From Cryptomeria japonica (taxonomy: Eukaryota; Streptophyta; Pinopsida; Cupressales; Cupressaceae), in assembly GCF_030272615.1 (NCBI RefSeq), contig NC_081410.1, forward strand, positions 115,169,140-115,233,139: a stretch of 64,000 nucleotides of DNA, in the 5' to 3' direction. The translations under genes and the position numbers were made by a program. The notes under the pieces are model-generated. The model saw only the letters and a list, made by a program, of their open reading frames with translations. It had not been told where the DNA came from and did no database searches. Positions 46,101-58,759 of this stretch are shown here, piece by piece. Within the stretch, counting starts at the first letter, position 1, and each line of letters begins with the position of its first letter.

Positions 46101-49100
46101 AAATCAATATTGCAGAACGGGATGACACCATTGCATTTAGCAGTCTGGTATTGTCTTCGAGCAGAAGACTGTTCAGTGGTTGAGACTTTGTTGCAGTACC
46201 ATGCAGATGTTAATGCTAAGGATAATGTATATCTCTTCATTTGTCTTTTCATATCATGTGGTTGAAACTTTCTTTTATAAGGACACATAAATGCTTCCAG
46301 AAAAGGGGAATCTAAATTTCAGCATTTCTGCCTGCAGGAAGGAATGACACCATTAGGTCACCTATTACAAGGTCCTAGCAACCAGAAGCTGCAATCGCTT
46401 CTGCAATTTCATCTTGATGAACAAAGAAAGCAGAAAGCAAGACTAGCATTGGAGGATTCCAAAGGTAAGTTGGCAGAGCTGGAATTAGAGTTGTCAAAAA
46501 TTGTTGGTTTGCATGAACTGAAGCTACAACTACGAACATGGGCAAAGGGAATGCTCCTGGATGAGAAGCGTCGGGTTCTTGGACTTAAAATTGCCACTAG
46601 AAGACCCCCTCACATGGCTTTTCTTGGCAACCCCGGGACAGGTATGACTGTAACAACTCTTTGGAAAAGGGCCTTAAATTTTTGTCTCATTTCTTTCTTT
46701 TCACTCCACACCTTCCTTCATACATGTATAAAGAGTCAATAAGGTGATTGCAGATATCAGAGCCCTGTCATTATGTAGCTTGGATATTTGCAGCAGAAAA
46801 AATATCAGATATCTTCAAACCACAAAAGCGTATCTGATTTGATCTGTGTTTACGAAACCATATGAATCAAACTAACAAAATCTGTAGGTGCAGAACAGTC
46901 TGAATAACAGAGATACAGAAAATTCTCAAGTTTGTGTTATTTGGCCTATTAATTTGGTGACAGACCTAAAGTTTTTGGAGTCTTCCCTAAGGTGTCCTTG
47001 ACTCAATTCTCAGTTACTCTCTGGTGGAAGTGCCATATTGATATACAATTCCTTGTAGTGGCATTCCTCTTAATTGTCAGTCAAGTTTTATGATCTTCTT
47101 CTTACCTCTTTCTTCATATTGGCAACAGGCTGCAAAGAGAGATTCTTCGGACCTTTAGCTCCCCTCCCTGGTTTTTTATCTCCATCGCTACAGCCTCTGG
47201 ATTTCACTTGTCGATACTCAATATATGTTGTGGTGTACTACTTTTTTGAACTGCAGACAAAGTTGCTTCATCGTGATTAATCAAACTCAGGAGTAGGCTA
47301 AAATTGTTATGCTTGATAATAGTAAAAGGTTAAGATGTCATGCATATACTTCTCAAATTTACTTGTAACTCCTTAGTAAAGACTGCATTGTAATATAATC
47401 CTTTGTTTGGTATCATAATTGTCTTATGTGATTGTGCTGTTTCAAGGTTGGTCTTTACGGCTATTGTTGTTTCTAGGCTATGGGACGCTGTTATTCTTTG
47501 TTTATTTTGGCAATAATTGATATTGTATCATACCGTGCATGATTGTAAATTTATATTATATGCTACTAAAAATGGATCTCAACACAAAAGAAGTTTGCTT
47601 GTCTTGATTGGCTTTCATGATTGTTATTTTGAGGAGCTATATAATAAATTTCAACTGATTGAAATGGAAAGACAAGAATTTTAACACCTTTTCCCTGAAT
47701 CATAAAAGCCTGTTTCGAAATGGAAATGCTTTGACCAACTCTTAGAATGATAATTGTCATTTTAATCTTTCCTTGTTGTGGAATGTGGGTTTTTCAATGG
47801 GTCTGTTGTGATAAAAGAGAATAGGTATCAAATCCAAGGAAGATGCATTTTCATGGAAGTGGATGAAAGAGAAAGAGGACTAAACTAAGTTTATTTATTT
47901 CTACTATATACTTATTTTCAGTTAAGCCTTATTGGCAATCCCTGCGTAGAATAATCATGTTGGTGAGACTCTGTACTTGATTAAAATTTTAACGATAACT
48001 GGATGTTTGTTAATACTCATGATAACTGGATGTCTGTCATTAAATGAATTCCATCTAAATTTATTTTCATATGTGCAGGCAAAACAATGGTTGCCCGAAT
48101 TCTTGGAAAACTTTTGCACATGGTTGGTGTTTTACCTACTGACAATGTAACTGAAGTACAGAGAACGGATCTAGTTGGTGAATTTGTTGGTCATACTGGT
48201 CCCAAAACAAGGAACAAGGTACAGTTAGTGTACTTCCATCCCTTTCTGTGCCATAGTAGATATATTACTATTTTAGTTGACTTTCTCCTAGGTGGTGTAT
48301 GAGAGAATACTTTGAATTGAAGCTTGGTATCTAGTATCAACATTGCCTGCTACTCTTTTGTCTAAAGCACTAATAGAGTCACTAATCTAGCAAACTTTGT
48401 AAATACAGCAGTTGGTTACTTGAAAATTTGATATTTAGAAACTCAAATGCTTGCAAGATGTATACTGTTTTTACATCTGTTGATGCACCGTTGTTGCTTT
48501 ATGGTTGCAAGTTTACAACCATTTCCAGATTATTTTCATGCATTCTTTGTGGCGTGCCAGAAAGTGGTTCATAATAACTATGGAAGTCAAATATTTTATT
48601 TTCTCCTCAAACATGAAACATGCTATAATAGCTATAAAAGTTGTAACATTTCATTAGACAATCTCTGCTATTGCAGTATCACCATTACCGCTTTTCATCA
48701 TCCCTATGAATAATGTGTATATATGCGTGTGTATATATAACTCTTAAAACACTATAAGTCAAAACTCAAATTCCTTCATTTACCATGATGGTATCCATCA
48801 TTTATTGATCAGAAATGCTGATATATATGTATGTATGTACATATATGTATATACGGATATGTATACATATATATGTGTGTGTGTATCAGCATTTCTGATC
48901 AATAAATGATGGATCATGGTAAATGAAGGATTTTGAGTTTTGACCTATGGTGTTTGAAGACTTTCAGTTGTTTTCATTTAATGATTATTATCCCCAAAGT
49001 GCAGCCCAGAACATGAAGATTTTTCTTTTTCTCTGGTTTGACTGGTCTAAATATTACGGTGTGCATATGGAGCTCACCCTATGATAGTTCTTCTTTTGTA

Positions 49101-49766
49101 ACTTGGCAGGCCTTCAGGCCAATTGTGTACTTTAGTGAGTTTTAATGTATTGGCCCTTGGAGGTAAATTTGGTATCATGAATACGTAATCTGCATATAAA
49201 GATTGTAATTAAGATCATTTGTTTTGCAGATCAAGCAAGCAGAAGGTGGAATCCTGTTCGTTGATGAAGCATACAGACTGATACCCAATCAGAAAGCAGA
49301 TGACAAGGACTATGGCGTGGAAGCTTTGGAGGAGATCATGTCTGTCATGGATAGTGGAAAGGTGGTTGTAATATTTGCTGGATATGCTGAGCCAATGAAG
49401 CGTGTTATTAACTCCAATGAGGGATTTTGTAGAAGAGTGACGAGATATTTCTTTTTTGATGACTTTGATTCAAGAGAACTTGCTGAAATTGTTCATTTAA
49501 AGATTCATGAACAGTTGGAGGACAGTTTGCTTTATGGTTTTAAGCTGCACCCAACATGCACCATTGAGGCGATCTCTGATCTTTTGAAGAATAACACAAC
49601 AGAGAAGCAAAGGAAAGAGTTGAATGGGGGTCTTGTAGGCCCCATGTTAGTCAATGCTCGAGAGAACCTGGATCTCAGGCTTGACTTGGATTGTTGTGAT
49701 GCAGAAAATCTTGTAACCATTACCCTGGAAGATCTTGAATCAGGACTTAGGTTGATTCGTTCATGA
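37120..49766 (+). CDS. Ankyrin-repeat AAA ATPase, CbxX/CfqX (CbbX-like) family, 7 exons
   Basis: Exons: 37120-37266, 38728-38838, 38983-39081, 46116-46226, 46338-46641, 48079-48218, 49230-49766. All introns have GT/AG ends and the 1449-nt CDS is intact (482 residues), close to the usual length of the plant family. Exons 2-4 each carry one ankyrin repeat (QTPLHVSAANNKKEIV, ETPLHMAAKNGCTEVL, MTPLHLAVWY); a fifth partial one starts exon 5. A helical linker follows, then the AAA domain: Walker A GNPGTGKT split across exons 5 and 6, Walker B ILFVDEAY, sensor-1 region VVIFAGY and an Arg finger in FCRRVTRY. Family members of this AAA type include the red-type Rubisco activase CbbX; the substrate of this cytosolic or organellar plant form is not known to me. 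Met 37120 is preferred over upstream Met 36880 because the ankyrin-family N-terminus starts there. Confidence 0.93.
37410..38690 (+). repeat. Degenerate tandem repeat filling intron 1
   Basis: A unit of about 155-245 bp with the landmark TGAAATCATxxCCACTGxxTGGCAATGTTCAxxCTTC recurs at about 37605, 37826, 37980, 38188, 38402 and 38642. A second landmark, GGCATTxxGxxxTATGTTxTATGTG, precedes several of them, and GAGGCTCCCC follows. Copies are diverged, with indels. It occupies most of the 1.46 kb intron. Confidence 0.7.
39785..44128 (-). pseudogene. LINE ORF2: endonuclease, reverse transcriptase, RNase H
   Basis: ATG at 44128 overlaps the ORF1 stop by 4 bp (ATGA). The endonuclease begins with VLSWNVRGLN and has FLQETKL and ITGDFNAIL. 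The RT has PNGFPIEFYQ, LIPKCDGADRLGQFRPISL, KLDIAKAYDRV and the catalytic FVDDTAL (about 42050). A Cys/His-poor zf-RVT-like region (WKYVWNNFSWPK) lies near 40950. A C-terminal RNase H follows with INTDSSFRG, a Glu in MEGLAIF and SDSQIIVNL. The RNase H marks a plant L1 subgroup. Frame breaks occur near 43900, 43460, 43080, 42810, 42230, 41950, 41480 and 40170. Confidence 0.88.
44125..45486 (-). pseudogene. LINE ORF1: DUF4283 and zinc-knuckle RNA-binding protein
   Basis: Met at 45486 (MASEASPSLDFPA) starts a 454-codon frame interrupted only by a stop at 44929. The DUF4283 part includes WAQRIWAPEEEMEIML and NNYFMVTFNCMEDRNRVFEGG. A CCHC knuckle CRLCHEYGHLQRKC lies near 44710. A polar C-terminal tail follows. 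In this family ORF1 binds element RNA and forms ribonucleoprotein with ORF2. Confidence 0.87.
46465..46470 (+). other. Consensus GTAAGT inside exon 5
   Basis: The sequence AAAG-GTAAGT at 46461-46470 is a perfect donor consensus within coding sequence. I read through it because the downstream 170 nt encode the conserved helix and P-loop approach. It is a candidate alternative 5' splice site. Confidence 0.45.
48747..48955. mobile_element. Fold-back (MITE-like) element in intron 6
   Basis: The left arm (about 48747-48823) and right arm (about 48885-48955) are imperfect inverted copies of about 75 bp. They share GATCAGAAATGCTGATA/TATCAGCATTTCTGATC and AAATGAAGGA/TTCCTTCATTT, around a TA/GT microsatellite loop. 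No coding capacity. A clear target-site duplication was not found. Short size and intronic location suit a MITE. Confidence 0.75.
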
Positions 49767-50112
49767 TGTGAGAGAGTAGAAATGAGTTTCCTGTAGTTAT
49801 TCCCCAATTAGGTTGAAGTAATTATTCATATTATGCTGTTTGGCAGTATGCAATTTTTCTGTGCTCTCATATTCAGTGGATTACAATTATTATCCATTGT
49901 AAACCTCAGGCTGCGTTTACATCTTTAATCCCATAATTCTTTGTCATACCTATAAACAGGGACTGATTATTGATTCATTTGTTTCATGCCTCCACCTCGT
50001 CAATATAAATATATTCTCTTTGCAAGTCATTAACTTGCTCATGGCCCTAGGCATGCTTGTGTGAATTGGAGAATGATAAATTTTGATAACCAATTTGACC
50101 ATCACCAAGAGG
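49767..50112 (+). other. 3' flank / probable 3' UTR of the ankyrin-AAA gene
   Basis: AT-rich sequence after the TGA at 49764. No precise AATAAA signal stands out, so the transcript end cannot be placed. Confidence 0.4.
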
Positions 50113-50232
50113 CTCGGGAGTCTGGAGAATCTTGTAGAAATTTTTGTTAGTATGTTTGAGAAGCATCTCTCGCTTGGGAGTCTGGAGAATTTTGTAGAAA
50201 ATTTTGTGAGTACTTTTGAGAAGCATCTCTGG
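50113..50232 (+). repeat. Two tandem copies of a 60-bp unit
   Basis: The copies begin at 50113 (CTCGGGAGTCTGGAGAAT) and 50173 (CTTGGGAGTCTGGAGAAT). They end GAGAAGCATCTCT and differ at about eight positions. Period is exactly 60 bp. A 65-codon open frame runs through both, but nothing else supports coding. Confidence 0.85.
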
Positions 50233-53200
50233 CTCTGTTTGTTATTTTGGAAAATAACCAAATTTTTAGAATTTGCTTGAAAATGGTGACACAACTTGAA
50301 AATAACAACTTAGCTTTAAATCGAATAAGAATTAAGTCCTTACTACATAGAAACTAAATTAGGGTTTTTTATTCACTATATCTAATTGGCAGGACAATGG
50401 TTAGTGTATTGAATTAGGATTAAGGATCCTGTGTGCTTGAGAAAAAAATCGAGGTCTGTTCAAGATAGAACATTTCTGATCCTTACCGTTCATATGAGCT
50501 GGCCTTTGAAGAGTGCGCTAAGATCCCATTTTTACGCTATGAAGCTTAAGTAAAGTTGACAGGAAAGGCAATTGCAAGTTTGTTGCAAAGCTTAGATTCC
50601 TTTTTGGATATCATCTATCTAAATCATTTGCTTCTCAACATATCTTTTACAGTGTTACACCATTATGGAAGTGAAGCATATGCACAAATGCAGGAAGAAA
50701 AAAAACTTGAAGTTCATTGTGAGTTTTCCAGGTTGAAGAATATCTGAGTCAATCAACCTCTAAGCAAAGGACATTATTTCTTTACTATCATTCACGGAGC
50801 AAATAGTTCAACTTAATGAGTTGCAGGATGCGAAGCTACGAATTTGCCTTCATTTGCAGAAGTGCAAGGATTAGAAAAGGTGATCCTAACACATTTGAAT
50901 GTTTTGTGCCAATGTTGTTTTCAAATACCATAGTATGCATTGGGACCATGCAGAAACCACCACCTTCAGGTAGCAGGATCATCACCCTACAAAGGTTGTG
51001 ATTTTGGACTAGTTGATGGTCGTTTATGTTTTATATAAACAAAAAAAAGAAAGAAGTGGAAGCCAAGAGAGGTCGCAAGTCAAGAACAAAGTCATTAAAA
51101 AGTTCATTAAATGCAAAACAAAAATTAACAAAATATGACACACTGGCAAAGTCTGACAAGATGCAGGAGATGCTAGAGAAGGTAATTAAAGGTGAAAAGA
51201 TATTCCAACATTAGTACATATTGATATAATAGAGATATGATCCATCGTTAAACAATTACTATTTAGAATTGTAATTGTGTGACTTCTAGGTATATAAAAA
51301 CCCACTGAGAATGACATAAATGGTCAGCGTCAAACTTTCACTCTCTTTGATAGCTCCAATAAGGAAAAGATTTTTGATCTCACACCTGCTTGCTACTTAT
51401 TGTAGCCATGCAATGGCTCATTTGACATCCCGGATAAACAACTATCGGTGTTTACATCCAGACATGCTAAAATATTATGCCTTATGTGGTTTGGTTAGTT
51501 TTACTTTCATTCCAACTGTGATCACTGACCAGTCTGGTTGTACATACTACATACTGTTATATTTTTAACAATACTTATTTAATATCATTGTCAGTTTTAT
51601 TTCAATTGAATTGCAAATTAAATTGAAACTATATTTTATCTTCTCAGAAACAAAAGACATTTCAAAATTAATAGGTATGAGTTTTTTCTGTATAAAATGA
51701 GGGTTAGAGGTGTTTCCCTTGCCCATAAAAAATTAGGAACCAAGGCATTTACTGCCCGAAAAACAGCACCTTGTGCTGGATATTTGATAAAGTAACAAGA
51801 GTACAATTTCAACTTTGATTGGCTTACGTGGCTTGCAGTATAAACAATCTGAGCGTTCTACTTGGCTTACACATTTAATAAAAACAAAGAATCTAAAACA
51901 GCCTACGAGTCTGAACATTAAAAGCTAAAGGCTTTCTCAAATCATCAACAACAGAAGTAAGAGCCAGGGAGGACGCAAGAACTTTCTGTTTGTTCTTAAC
52001 AAGTTACGTCCCTTTTTATTCTTTCTATCACACTTTGCCCTCAGTTTGAACATCTGTAAAATTCTCTGGTTATGCTATTGCAAAATTTATCACCGGCACA
52101 CAACTCTCAGCAAATGGGGGATTGGTGACGAAGAATGAAGAGAACAGCAAAACAAAATCAAGAATAAAATCAGGAATAAATGGTAAGCATGATCCAGTAT
52201 TAATGGTCCTTCCATTATAATGCCCCACATTAGTGTCAAATATTGCCTGTTTCAATATAATTTTAGACGTTATGAAGGCAGGATCTGCCTTGATGCCATG
52301 CAGGCATAGTCTTTGGGAGATTTTGAAGTTATGGTGCAAAATCAGGTAGTCTAAGGTAACGATTCCAGTGTGATAGGGTGGGTTCCTCCACAAAGAGCCC
52401 ACCAGTGTGCAAAGAAAGAGCAAAAGAACAGTAAGGTGAAAGAGTGACCTACCACCACATGAGTAATCTGGAGCTGATTTGAAGCCAAAGGCAACGCAAG
52501 TTGTGAGATCGAGGTAGGAGGTTTGCCACTAGGGTTCAAAGGGCACATTAGAGCCACACTAGAAGCTAAGGAATCATTGTGACCCTAAAAGGAGGCATCC
52601 AACAAAGAATTGGGGACATGAATATGTCACATCCCCATAGACTACCTTTTTATTTTGTTAGCCATCTGTCATCCCGAAGTCAAAACTCTGATGTCTAGAC
52701 CGTGATAACACTTATGATTTTGATATATACATGAACTTAATAGTGTACGGTAGGAATTTACTTCATAATGGTCAAATAGGATTATTGCTATTTAATTTAG
52801 AAGATGTCATTTTAATGGTTTTATTTTACTTAATGACATGGTTGCATTGATATTTATATGTTATGATTATCAAACTAACTTGGTATCAACATTGCTATGA
52901 TGTATGTATGAGTATTGGATGGTTTTGCAGGTGTTCAGGGTGCAACAAAAGGCAGACTTGGCAATCTATACCGGGAACAGACCGTGAACCTTGTAACTCA
53001 GTCAGACCAATAGGGATAGGGTTCCCTTAGATTGAGAATTTCTTCCTTATTATAAAAGAAAGAAATTAAAAATAAATACCATTGACTTGTTAAGGATTAG
53101 CTTGCTCCAATCAAATCATTTTCTTAACTCATTTGCTCACCCTCTCAATAAGTGCTCACCCTAGAGACCATTTTTGTTAGCAATAAAAAAAATTATATAT

Positions 53201-54999
53201 GTTGAGAATTAAATTAAATGAAGAAATAACATGCAATGTCATAAATAAGAAATAGATAAAAGAATACGTATAAACAAATAAATGAAACATTAGGAACATA
53301 AAAATTTAAAAGGAAGATAATGAGAGCATTTTAATAATTCCAAATCATGAAGGAAAACGGAGAAAAGGGCAATGGGAGGGCATATTTTCTTCTGGTTCAT
53401 GTAGGAGACAACCTGCAATTAAGGAGAGAGGGGCCGATGATAAAATCTTATAGTCGTGCCATTAATGCAGTATGGCAACCCTGCACTTGGAGTGGTGCAG
53501 CTTGTCTATGGGCATGGAAAAGCAAGGCAGTAGATCCTTAATAAAAACTCCCACAACCTTGGTTTGTAGATACACTGTTATTTTTTGAGAAAAATGTGAG
53601 AAGAGTGAGAGAGGCGCATAGCAGCTGGGACGAGTTGATTTGTAGCTGGAAAGGTGTGGCATTGGAATCCTTTAAGCAAAGTGCCAAATTCACATAATTG
53701 CTGCCAAAAGCCAGGTTTCAAAAAGCTCTCATAAATCTCTGTAATTTGTGATTCTGGATATTCTATGCAATTTTATAGAAGTTTAGGTGTAGGTTTTATT
53801 CATTTAATTTCCCCTAGAATCATACTGTCTTTAGATTGTGAACCCTATGTGACCATAGTGGTTGTAAGGATTAACAATGGAATTTAGGTTAAATAAATCT
53901 TCTTTGTGATGAATAAAATGGAAACACTTAGTGATTTCATCCAACTATGCAAGTACCTCTTAATATACAGACTGCAACCAACAACAACCTTCTTAGCATA
54001 TAAGAGAGTTGTGATGTTCCTTCATTTTCAGTTTTTTGTTGCATCTCCTTGGGTAGTAGAGGGTCAAAACCTCTTTGTAGGGCAAATATAATAATTGTAA
54101 AGGTTGCTAAAAAGCATTAACCTCCTCTAGTAGTAGAAAACCTTAGTGAAAGTGCCAACCTGGGGTAGAAGGATTCATAAATAAATTAATGAGTTGCTGC
54201 AGTCAAGTGAATAGTCTCCTTATTCTTTCTCCATGATGTCACCCTGATTTATATGGAGTTTAAGAACCCCTATGATATTCTTAACCATAAGTAGATGTAG
54301 GACAGCTTAACGGAAGCCAATGAATTAAGTTGCCAACAGTAAGTAAGGTTCCTACTTGCCAATTCTTATATGATAAAAAATGCTGCATTTGTAAATATAT
54401 AATTTTCCCCAATTATTTGTATTCTCTTGATCAAATTCTTGCAGAGGACATCATTAAAAGCAGGGGAAATCAGCTAGATACTCTCTGCACGTTATGTGTG
54501 CTTCATTCACTATAATAGCTCCTCTTCCATATTAACTCTCTACATTAATATACTTGCTGCCTGTTGGGATTAACCAAAAGAAATTTTAATTATTGGAAAG
54601 TATATTAAACATTGAGACCAATAGATTGGCCAAAGTATCAAGAAGCCTCCAAAATTGGGGACAACTCATTATAACCCTCAAACCACCTATCCAAATTGGC
54701 AAAGAAAAATATATTAAAATGAAAGTTGGAACCACTTTTGATAACATATTCCCGTGCTTGAAAATGTGGGAACACTCACATAAAGAAGATTCTAGTCCCA
54801 TTATGTGGCCAATGGATATCTAACATTGATTCAAACCCATGGTATAAGAAACTATAACAGAGGCTATTGCATGAATCCCCATAGTTGAAACTATCGCTCC
54901 CAAATTATCCTCTATTCATCAAAAGGCTAGACATGATTAACTTTAGATTGTTGCCAAGTTGAGCAAACTTTTGCTTGAAATCCCAAAGCCTATCAGGCT
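50233..54999. other. Intergenic stretch without a supported gene
   Basis: Only scattered short frames occur on both strands, with no domain, splice-consistent exon chain or tRNA fold that I can recognise. Some 60-110-codon frames (for example minus 52423-52070) show no recognisable protein pattern. It may contain very old transposon debris. Confidence 0.5.
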
Positions 55000-57715
55000 T
55001 CAAACGATCCAAGAGTGAACCTTTGGGATTATTGGAGCAGTGTCTAGTAGTCATTGCATCGTGCCAATGATCGATGCTTGGGCTATTGATAGGGATTAGG
55101 CAACCTTCACCTAGATGACAGAGGTGAAGATTTGCTGAGAGCTACCTTGGATATAATACAAGAATAGTTACATGGGTAGTTTCCTTAACATGCGGGTAGC
55201 GGTAATAAGAGTTAATCGTTGTATTTGATGGTACATTGGCAGTCACCTATAACAAGAGGGTGACCGATGCCATGTGCTACCCGAGTTGGGGAAGAAGATA
55301 GTTGACTATATCACTAAGGTCATAAGGTGATATATGTTGGAAGCTAATTCTTCTTAGGTGGACATTCTCCTCATCGATGGCCTATAGGTGATAGCAGTTG
55401 GAATCCATTGGGTTGGTAGGTTCACTACTTAGGGATTCTCTCTTAAGCCCATACGACCCTTAGGTTGGAGGATGAACCCTTGGTGTAGAATGGGATACAC
55501 CGAATCGTCTACCCGATTGACCAATGCATAATGACCCCTACTTGCCACCATCTTTGTTGGTGCAGAAGACCAAGAAATGGATGGGATCCATAGTGTAGTG
55601 CACAATACACCAACAATCCTTTTCTAATGGGATGTGTTAGAATAGATAGGAGTAAGTCATTTTACCTACCTACATACCATACTATTAAACTTTTACCCAA
55701 CCCTATTGTGAAGAAAATGAATCCACGGTGTAGGATGAGATGCACCGAAGCCTCTTTGCAGTTGAGTTTTGGTCAAGATTGTCACCTTCCAAGGCTATAC
55801 CTATTGCCCTTTACAAGTTCCCGAGATAGTTTGCCGGGTCTACTTGGATGGGGTAGCGGTTCACATGGTTGGGATTGTTGCATCCCATGAAGACGTAAAA
55901 GAAAAAGGAATGTGAGAAATTACGATGATCATCATGACCTTTCTACTTAATCTTCTTGGCCAGGTATCAATTTAATGATGTATTTTAATCTTTGCTTACA
56001 TGGTTAGATGAGAAATGATTTACTATCTTCAATGGTTGTACAAAATTTGGTTTTGATACTATTATATCTCGTTGATATTATGTGCTAAAAAAAAGTGCTC
56101 TCATGGTTGGGTTCTTATAGAATAGTCAAGTGGACTTGTTAGCACTCTTCCACCAAGTAGCAATGCCCTTGTGTTGAGGGAGGACAATACATAACTAAGT
56201 GATTGATGGAGAAGCATCACCTACATTCAAAAGGGAGACTGCCACTATTAAGAGGTTTAGTCCAAGGCCTTTTCCTTGCAATCAAAACCATATTTGGGCC
56301 AAAAGATTTGGAGATGTCAATATCCACCAAAATGTAAGAAAAAATAGAGTGCCTCATATAGGAAGTGGAATGGTTAACTTTCAAGAAGTGACCAATAGAG
56401 TTGCCTCATAACAAGACACCTCACAAAAATAGAGGGAGAAATAATCCTAAAAATCATAAAATGTCTTGAAATAATCCTAAAATCATAAAATGTCCTGAAA
56501 ATAAAAATCATAAAATGTCCTAAAAAAACCCTAAAAAATTAAAACATTTAAAAACCCTATAAATTATAAAACTTTTCATCAAAATCCAAAAAATATTTAA
56601 TAGATATTGTGAAGACACGAACACTTCGGATAAGCATGCAACTTTGAACTTCAACGAAATCGTGACGTGACGATACTATGATTTAGCAGACATAACAATA
56701 CCTATCGACTATCCAATCAACACGATAACTGTGAACAAGATTCACTTTGGTTGAACACATGATGTTTGTTTATTTAATCACCTATTTGATTGTTTTTAAT
56801 TTTATCTTTGGTGACATCTTTTAGCTTTTTCAAGATGTCTCTGACTAGAGATTTTATCTCCAAGATGTCTTTGACTAGAAAGGTGAGGATGGGGTATGCT
56901 CACTCATATGCTGCTTGTGGAATGTTCCTTAGTGATATGATGACACGCTTTATGATATGATCATCTAAGATCATCAACAACATAAAGGTCTGATACATAT
57001 TAAGACATTCCTTGATTGTCTGATGTGTTTTCTTTCACACACTTGGCATTGAGTCATTTGGGTCTAATCTATATCAAGATGAGTTTTTTTTCCATTTGCC
57101 ATAATAAGCTCGATGATGACATAAGCACCTTGAAAGCACAATAATTCTCCTCACATTCATATTCCCTTTCTCATCACTCATTCTTCTTTCATCACTCCTT
57201 TCATCTCTCTTTTTCATCATGTCTTTTCATCATCTTCTTCATTCTTCTCATTGCAATGAGATCAATTGATCAAACACTATATCCAACTGATGCATGTCTC
57301 TAAATATTTAATCGCTTTATCAAACCAACCAACTTGCTTCTTGTAATCTCAATGCCCTTGGATCAATCAGTCAATCAATCCTTGGATCACCTTATCTTGC
57401 GCTATCATTAATTCCTATTAGCTTATCAACCTGGCTATATTGTTCATTTCCATCAATTGTTCAGTTATGCCTCATCAACTGTGCCTTTCCATCGAATGTA
57501 CATCTTAACTTAATCACTTGTGCAATATCAATCATCCAATCATTTTTCCGTAATCTATCGGGAGATCAACCTTCCCATCATCTGTTTGATCAATCTCTTG
57601 AGGGGGCATATCATATCAATCATCATCCTTACCAGGATATCTCTAGGGCATATATTAGTTGATCATTTTCTTTGAAACAACGCGATAGGTTGCATTGTCT
57701 CAAAGAGGGGCAAAA
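55000..57715 (+). mobile_element. 3' internal remnant of a third Tat-like LTR element (E4)
   Basis: The last 120 bp match the 3' end of E3: a GAGGGGGCAT tract, TTTGAAACxACGC and the TGTCTCAAAGAGGGGCAAAA polypurine tract at 57695-57715. An AAAATCATAAAATGTCC tandem repeat at 56430-56600 resembles the spacer repeat of E3. No gag or pol is recognisable, and the left limit is uncertain. Confidence 0.55.
57702..57715 (+). promoter_or_regulatory. E4 polypurine tract
   Basis: AAAGAGGGGCAAAA sits directly before TGTAGACAC, in the same context as the E3 PPT. Confidence 0.75.
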
Positions 57716-58650
57716 TGTAGACACAAAAATTTCCATTAATATTGTCCTCTTCAATGAACTTCAATTTTTTTCAATCATTAAGTGGATCCAAATTATTATA
57801 TTTCTCCATATTATTATATTCATCCATAATATACTCATTTTCCATTATTCTGTCAATTACATTTAATAATACAATCGATTAAATAATACATATTCCATTA
57901 TTCATTAAAGTCACAAATTCCTAAATCCTTTTAGTATATCAAATGCATCCCTTATTTATCCTATCCCACTATATTCATTTCACTTATCTTATGCATGTGG
58001 GACCAACACCTCCAAGCTAATCTTCTATCCCACATTCACTCTAATATTGGATCCGCCCCTAAGGACATCTATAAATACCTTGCTCCTCATTTCTAAGCTT
58101 GACAAGTCAATCTATCATTTTCATACTTGTATTTTCGAATTTCTCCTACATTTTTTATAGTTTTATCTTTAATCTTGCCTACTCTTGCATCTTTAATTTC
58201 TTTGCATCATGAATCTCCATTCACCATAGCCTCGTGCATGTGTGTTTCTGACAACACTTTTGATTAAACACAAGACTTTGGTTGATAGGAGTGCAATGGA
58301 GTTAGAAATCCATTTGCATGCATGTGTGCTTTAATAGTTCATTTTGTTTTGCATGTGTGTGTTTATTGCAAGAACTCCATTGTTGGATGTTGGAAGTTTT
58401 GAATCTTTGATTTGAACCGTTTTATGGAGAGTGTTCTCCCCAAGATCAAATCTTACCTAGCACCAAATCTTTGTCCTTTGAAGAGGCAAAAGAAGCAATA
58501 AGAAAACATTTAGTATAGGGGAGGTGGTCAATCTTACCTACCACAAGAGGCCTTTGAGAATTCAACACCCATTTCTGAAGGCTTGCCAACGAAGGCTTGA
58601 CATAGAAGGCAAAAGGTTGTAGAATCTGCACACGAGACCCCTAAGTTGAT
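57716..58650 (+). repeat. E4 3' LTR (right end approximate)
   Basis: It starts TGTAGACACAAAAATTTCC, the same first ten bases as the E1 LTR. A TATA box TATAAATAC lies at 58070-58078, and the AT-rich U3 resembles E1 and E3 in composition. A right-hand CA end could not be fixed without a partner copy; 58650 is estimated from the TATA-to-end distance in E3. Confidence 0.6.
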
Positions 58651-58759
58651 AGAAACCTTTGTTATTGTTTGTTGACTAGTCTCTTTTTTTAAATTTTTTC
58701 ATGTTCCATTTTTGTTTATTTTAATAGACTCTCTTATATTCTTACTCTTTGCCATCACA

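Noticed and set aside
55627-56411. Short plus-strand frames near 55.6-56.4 kb
   Set aside because: No domain recognised and flanked by repeats of the E4 remnant; kept only as part of that remnant.
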